A stretch of DNA of 64,000 bases from Curtobacterium citreum (GTDB lineage Bacteria; Actinomycetota; Actinomycetes; Actinomycetales; Microbacteriaceae): contig NZ_VFMQ01000001.1 of assembly GCF_006715175.1 (NCBI RefSeq), forward strand, positions 1,302,001-1,366,000, read 5' to 3'. The notes below the pieces were generated by a model, which worked only from the letters and a program-made list of their open reading frames with translations, did no database searches and was not told the DNA's origin. A program made the translations under genes and the position numbers. How positions within the stretch are numbered: position 1 is the stretch's first letter; each line of letters begins with the position of its first letter. Shown in pieces: positions 61,418 through 64,000 of the stretch.

Positions 61418-62917
61418 ATGGCCACCGTCGACGCCCGCCCCCGCACCTACGAAGTCCGCACCTACGGGTGCCAGATGAACGTGCACGACTCCGAGCGCCT
61501 CAGCGGTTCGCTGCAGTCGGCCGGGTACGTCGCCGCCGACGGCGAGCAGGCCGACGTCGTCGTGATCAACACCTGCGCGGTGCGCGAGAACGCGGACAAT
61601 CGGCTCTACGGCAACCTCGGGCACCTGGCGGGTGTGAAGCGTGAGCACCCCGGCATGCAGATCGCCGTCGGCGGGTGCCTGGCGCAGAAGGACAAGAACG
61701 TCATCCTCGAGAAGGCGCCGTGGGTCGACGTCGTGTTCGGGACGCACAACATGGGGTCGCTCCCGACCCTGCTCGAGCGCGCACGGCACAACGACGAGGC
61801 GCAGATCGAGATCCTCGAGTCGCTCGACGTGTTCCCGTCGACGCTGCCGACGAAGCGCGACTCGACCTACAGCGGGTGGGTGTCGATCTCCGTCGGCTGC
61901 AACAACACCTGCACGTTCTGCATCGTGCCCTCGCTCCGCGGCAAGGAGAAGGACCGTCGACCCGGGGACGTCCTCGCCGAGATCCAGGCGCTGGTCGACG
62001 ACGGCGCGATCGAGGTCACGCTCCTCGGGCAGAACGTCAACTCGTACGGCGTCGAGTTCGGGGACCGCCAGGCGTTCAGCAAGCTCCTCCGTGCCGCCGG
62101 TGCGATCGAGGAGCTCGAGCGGATCCGCTTCACGAGCCCGCACCCGGCGGCGTTCACCGACGACGTCATCGACGCGATGGCCGAGACGCCGAACGTCATG
62201 CCGCAGCTGCACATGCCGCTGCAGTCCGGTTCCGACCGCGTGCTCAAGGCGATGCGTCGGAGCTACCGGAGCGAGCGCTTCCTCGGGATCCTGGACCGCG
62301 TCCGGGTGAAGATCCCGAACGCGGCGATCTCCACGGACATCATCGTCGGGTTCCCGGGCGAGACCGAGGAGGACTTCGCGGACACCCTGCGCGTGGTCGA
62401 GCAGTCCCGGTTCGCATCGGCCTTCACCTTCCAGTACTCGATCCGTCCCGGTACCCCGGCGGCGACGATGCCGGACCAGCTGCCGAAGGCGGTCGTGCAG
62501 GAACGCTACGAGCGGCTGATCGCGCTGCAGGACCGGATCACCGCCGAGGAACACGCGAAGCAGGTCGGTCGCACCGTGCAGGTGCTCGTCGCCACGGGTG
62601 AGGGCAAGAAGGACGACGCCACCCACCGGCTGTCCGGGCGCGCGGAGGACTCGCGGCTCGTGCACTTCTCGGTCCCGGCCGACTCCGCCGTGCCGCGTCC
62701 CGGTGACGTGGTCACGGTCGAGGTCACGCGTGCGGCCCCGCACTTCCTGATCGCCGACAACGACGGACCCCTGCAGATCCGTCGCACCCGCGCGGGCGAC
62801 GCCTGGGACCGCGCGCAGGCGGAGAGCTGCGGCGTCCCGACCCCGGCGCCCGCAGGTGCGGCCGCGGGACCGCGTCCGGTCTCGCTCGGTCTGCCGTCGC
62901 TCCGTGTCGGGCGCTGA
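61418..62917 (+). CDS. miaB: tRNA-2-methylthio-N6-dimethylallyladenosine synthase
   Basis: A 499-residue radical SAM methylthiotransferase. The N-terminal cluster cysteines are in [26 protein letters not shown] and VGGCLAQ. The radical SAM triplet is [15 protein letters not shown] (~160). A TRAM domain closes the protein ([17 protein letters not shown]...[12 protein letters not shown]). It adds a methylthio group to i6A37 of tRNA, the product of MiaA. The miaA gene starts before its stop, so the two enzymes are made together. Confidence 0.96.
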   Translation: MATVDARPRTYEVRTYGCQMNVHDSERLSGSLQSAGYVAADGEQADVVVINTCAVRENADNRLYGNLGHLAGVKREHPGMQIAVGGCLAQKDKNVILEKAPWVDVVFGTHNMGSLPTLLERARHNDEAQIEILESLDVFPSTLPTKRDSTYSGWVSISVGCNNTCTFCIVPSLRGKEKDRRPGDVLAEIQALVDDGAIEVTLLGQNVNSYGVEFGDRQAFSKLLRAAGAIEELERIRFTSPHPAAFTDDVIDAMAETPNVMPQLHMPLQSGSDRVLKAMRRSYRSERFLGILDRVRVKIPNAAISTDIIVGFPGETEEDFADTLRVVEQSRFASAFTFQYSIRPGTPAATMPDQLPKAVVQERYERLIALQDRITAEEHAKQVGRTVQVLVATGEGKKDDATHRLSGRAEDSRLVHFSVPADSAVPRPGDVVTVEVTRAAPHFLIADNDGPLQIRRTRAGDAWDRAQAESCGVPTPAPAGAAAGPRPVSLGLPSLRVGR

Positions 62918-63890
62918 TCCCCTCTTGCCCGAGGGCCTGGCGATCGACGACCGGTCGTCAGACCCTGCCGCGGTCGACCTGATCGCGGTCGTCGGCGCGA
63001 CGGGGACCGGCAAGTCCGAGTTCGCCCTGGCGATCGCCGAACAGCTCGCCCGTTCGGGTCGTGCGGCGGAGATCGTCAACGCCGACGCGATGCAGCTCTA
63101 CCGCGGCATGGACATCGGCACGGCGAAGCTCAGCGTCGCGGAACGCCGAGGGGTCCCGCACCACCAGCTCGACGTGCTCGACGTGACCGACGAGGCGAGC
63201 GTCGCGACGTACCAGGGCGACGCGCGTGTCGACGTCGAACGGATCACGGGCTCCGGTGCCGTCGCGCTCCTCGTCGGCGGCAGCGGGCTCTACGTGTCGT
63301 CGGTGCTCTTCGACCTCGCGTTCCCGGGCACGGACCCCGAACTGCGCGCACGGCTCGAGCGCGAGCACGCCGAACTCGGACCCGGTGTCCTCGTCGAGCG
63401 GCTCCGGGCGCTCGACCCCGCCGCTGCAGCCGGCGTCGACCAACGCAACCCGCGGCGCCTGATCCGCGCACTCGAGATCGCGAGCCGATCCGAGGTCGTG
63501 ACCCCGAGCCTCCCGTCCGCGCCCCGCGCCTGGCGACCCGCCCGGATCCTACACCTGCACCGCGAACGCACCGGACTCGTCGCGTCACTGCACGAGCGTG
63601 CCGCGCGGATGTTCGACCGGGGGCTCGTCGACGAGGTCGCGGCGCTCCGCGACCACGGGTTGGAGCAGGGGAAGACCGCCCGCGCCGCGATCGGGTACGC
63701 GCAGGCGCTCGACGTGCTGCACGGGCGGGCGACTCGGGACGACGCCGTCGAGGCAACCGCGGTGGCGACCCGCAAGTACGCCCGGCGGCAGGTCTCGTGG
63801 TTCAAGCGGTACGCCGACGCCGAGGTGCTCGACGTGACCGGGACGGACCTCGCGGGCCTGCGGGAGGCGGCCCGTAGGATCGTCCCGTGA
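62904..63890 (+). CDS. miaA: tRNA dimethylallyltransferase
   Basis: A 328-residue MiaA. The P-loop is [18 protein letters not shown] (~26), then the substrate motif [36 protein letters not shown] and the helical region [12 protein letters not shown]. It adds a dimethylallyl group to A37 of tRNAs that read U-starting codons. The GTG at 62904 gives a 14-base overlap with miaB; a later start within the non-conserved first ~20 residues is possible. The dapF start overlaps its stop (GTGA). Confidence 0.95.
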   Translation: MSGADPLLPEGLAIDDRSSDPAAVDLIAVVGATGTGKSEFALAIAEQLARSGRAAEIVNADAMQLYRGMDIGTAKLSVAERRGVPHHQLDVLDVTDEASVATYQGDARVDVERITGSGAVALLVGGSGLYVSSVLFDLAFPGTDPELRARLEREHAELGPGVLVERLRALDPAAAAGVDQRNPRRLIRALEIASRSEVVTPSLPSAPRAWRPARILHLHRERTGLVASLHERAARMFDRGLVDEVAALRDHGLEQGKTARAAIGYAQALDVLHGRATRDDAVEATAVATRKYARRQVSWFKRYADAEVLDVTGTDLAGLREAARRIVP

Positions 63891-64000
63891 CCGAACTGCA
63901 CTTCACCAAGGGCCAGGGCACCGGCAACGACTTCGTCCTGTTCGCCGACCCCGACGCGACGGTCGACCTGACCCCCGAGCGGATCCGGGCCATCGCGGAC
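63887..64000 (+). CDS. dapF: Diaminopimelate epimerase, N-terminal fragment
   Basis: Only the first 38 codons are in the window. [22 protein letters not shown] contains the family start motif GTGNDFV, including the Asn that contacts substrate. DapF converts LL- to meso-diaminopimelate for peptidoglycan and lysine. The GTG at 63887 overlaps the miaA stop by 4 bases. The miaA-dapF order is conserved in actinobacteria. Confidence 0.93.
   Translation, partial: MTELHFTKGQGTGNDFVLFADPDATVDLTPERIRAIAD

Overview
The window reads as a contiguous piece of a very GC-rich actinobacterial chromosome. It is most likely Microbacteriaceae and close to Curtobacterium. The reasons are the strong G/C third-position bias, many GTG and some TTG starts, and the right half, which carries the classic actinobacterial order pnp - pepR - dapB - thyA/folA - dapA - rnj - ftsK - pgsA - cinA - clgR - DUF3046 - recA - recX - miaB - miaA - dapF. 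I see no tRNA, rRNA, transposase, integrase, prophage or CRISPR array. The genus is an inference from gene content and style; no database was searched.

Layout. 1-607 is the 3' end of an error-prone DNA polymerase (dnaE2). 626-2805 is a two-component system. 3056-6095 holds a repeat-tailed hypothetical protein, a FUSC-type membrane protein and an APH-fold phosphotransferase. 6581-17561 holds an SNF2 helicase, a mycoredoxin, a CYTH-CHAD protein, a Fic protein coupled to an oligopeptidase B, an amidohydrolase, a PabC-like lyase and a NUDIX hydrolase. 17583-30888 is mainly transport and metabolism: a DUF3533-like membrane protein, a Na+/H+ antiporter, a PiT phosphate transporter, aspartase, a BrkB protein, an MFS exporter, an FKBP, an aldo/keto reductase, and the RNA polymerase recycling helicase HelD. 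30949-33931 carries a protealysin-like M4 protease with its emfourin inhibitor, an anchored GH6 protein and a VanZ protein. 34032-37714 has rpsO, an FMN reductase, a small Ser/Thr/Gly-rich anchored protein coupled to ApbE, and a secreted coiled-coil lytic-transglycosylase-like protein. 38005 to the end is the conserved core block: RNA turnover (pnp, rnj), lysine/diaminopimelate synthesis (dapB, dapA, dapF), thymidylate/folate (thyA, folA), chromosome translocation (ftsK), phospholipid synthesis (pgsA), SOS and recombination (recA, recX) and tRNA modification (miaB, miaA). Several lineage-specific genes are inserted, notably a MacAB-type efflux operon between rnj and ftsK and a YbhB/TetR pair between pnp and pepR.

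Regulatory style. About thirty genes have a -10-like hexamer (TANNNT or a one-base variant) only 6-9 bases before the start codon, which implies leaderless mRNAs. Genes inside operons overlap by 1 or 4 bases (TGATG, ATGA, GTGA). recA has a clear LexA box.

Non-coding structure of note. Two families of dispersed palindromes occupy gene ends: family A has seven copies, three of them with 20-21 bp arms, two being perfect 42-bp palindromes; family B has two copies. Other points are a 37-bp inverted repeat covering the tetR start codon, overlapping opposed -10 elements between dapB and a GNAT gene, and a possible ApbE substrate that consists of little more than an anchor, a linker and an SGAT motif.
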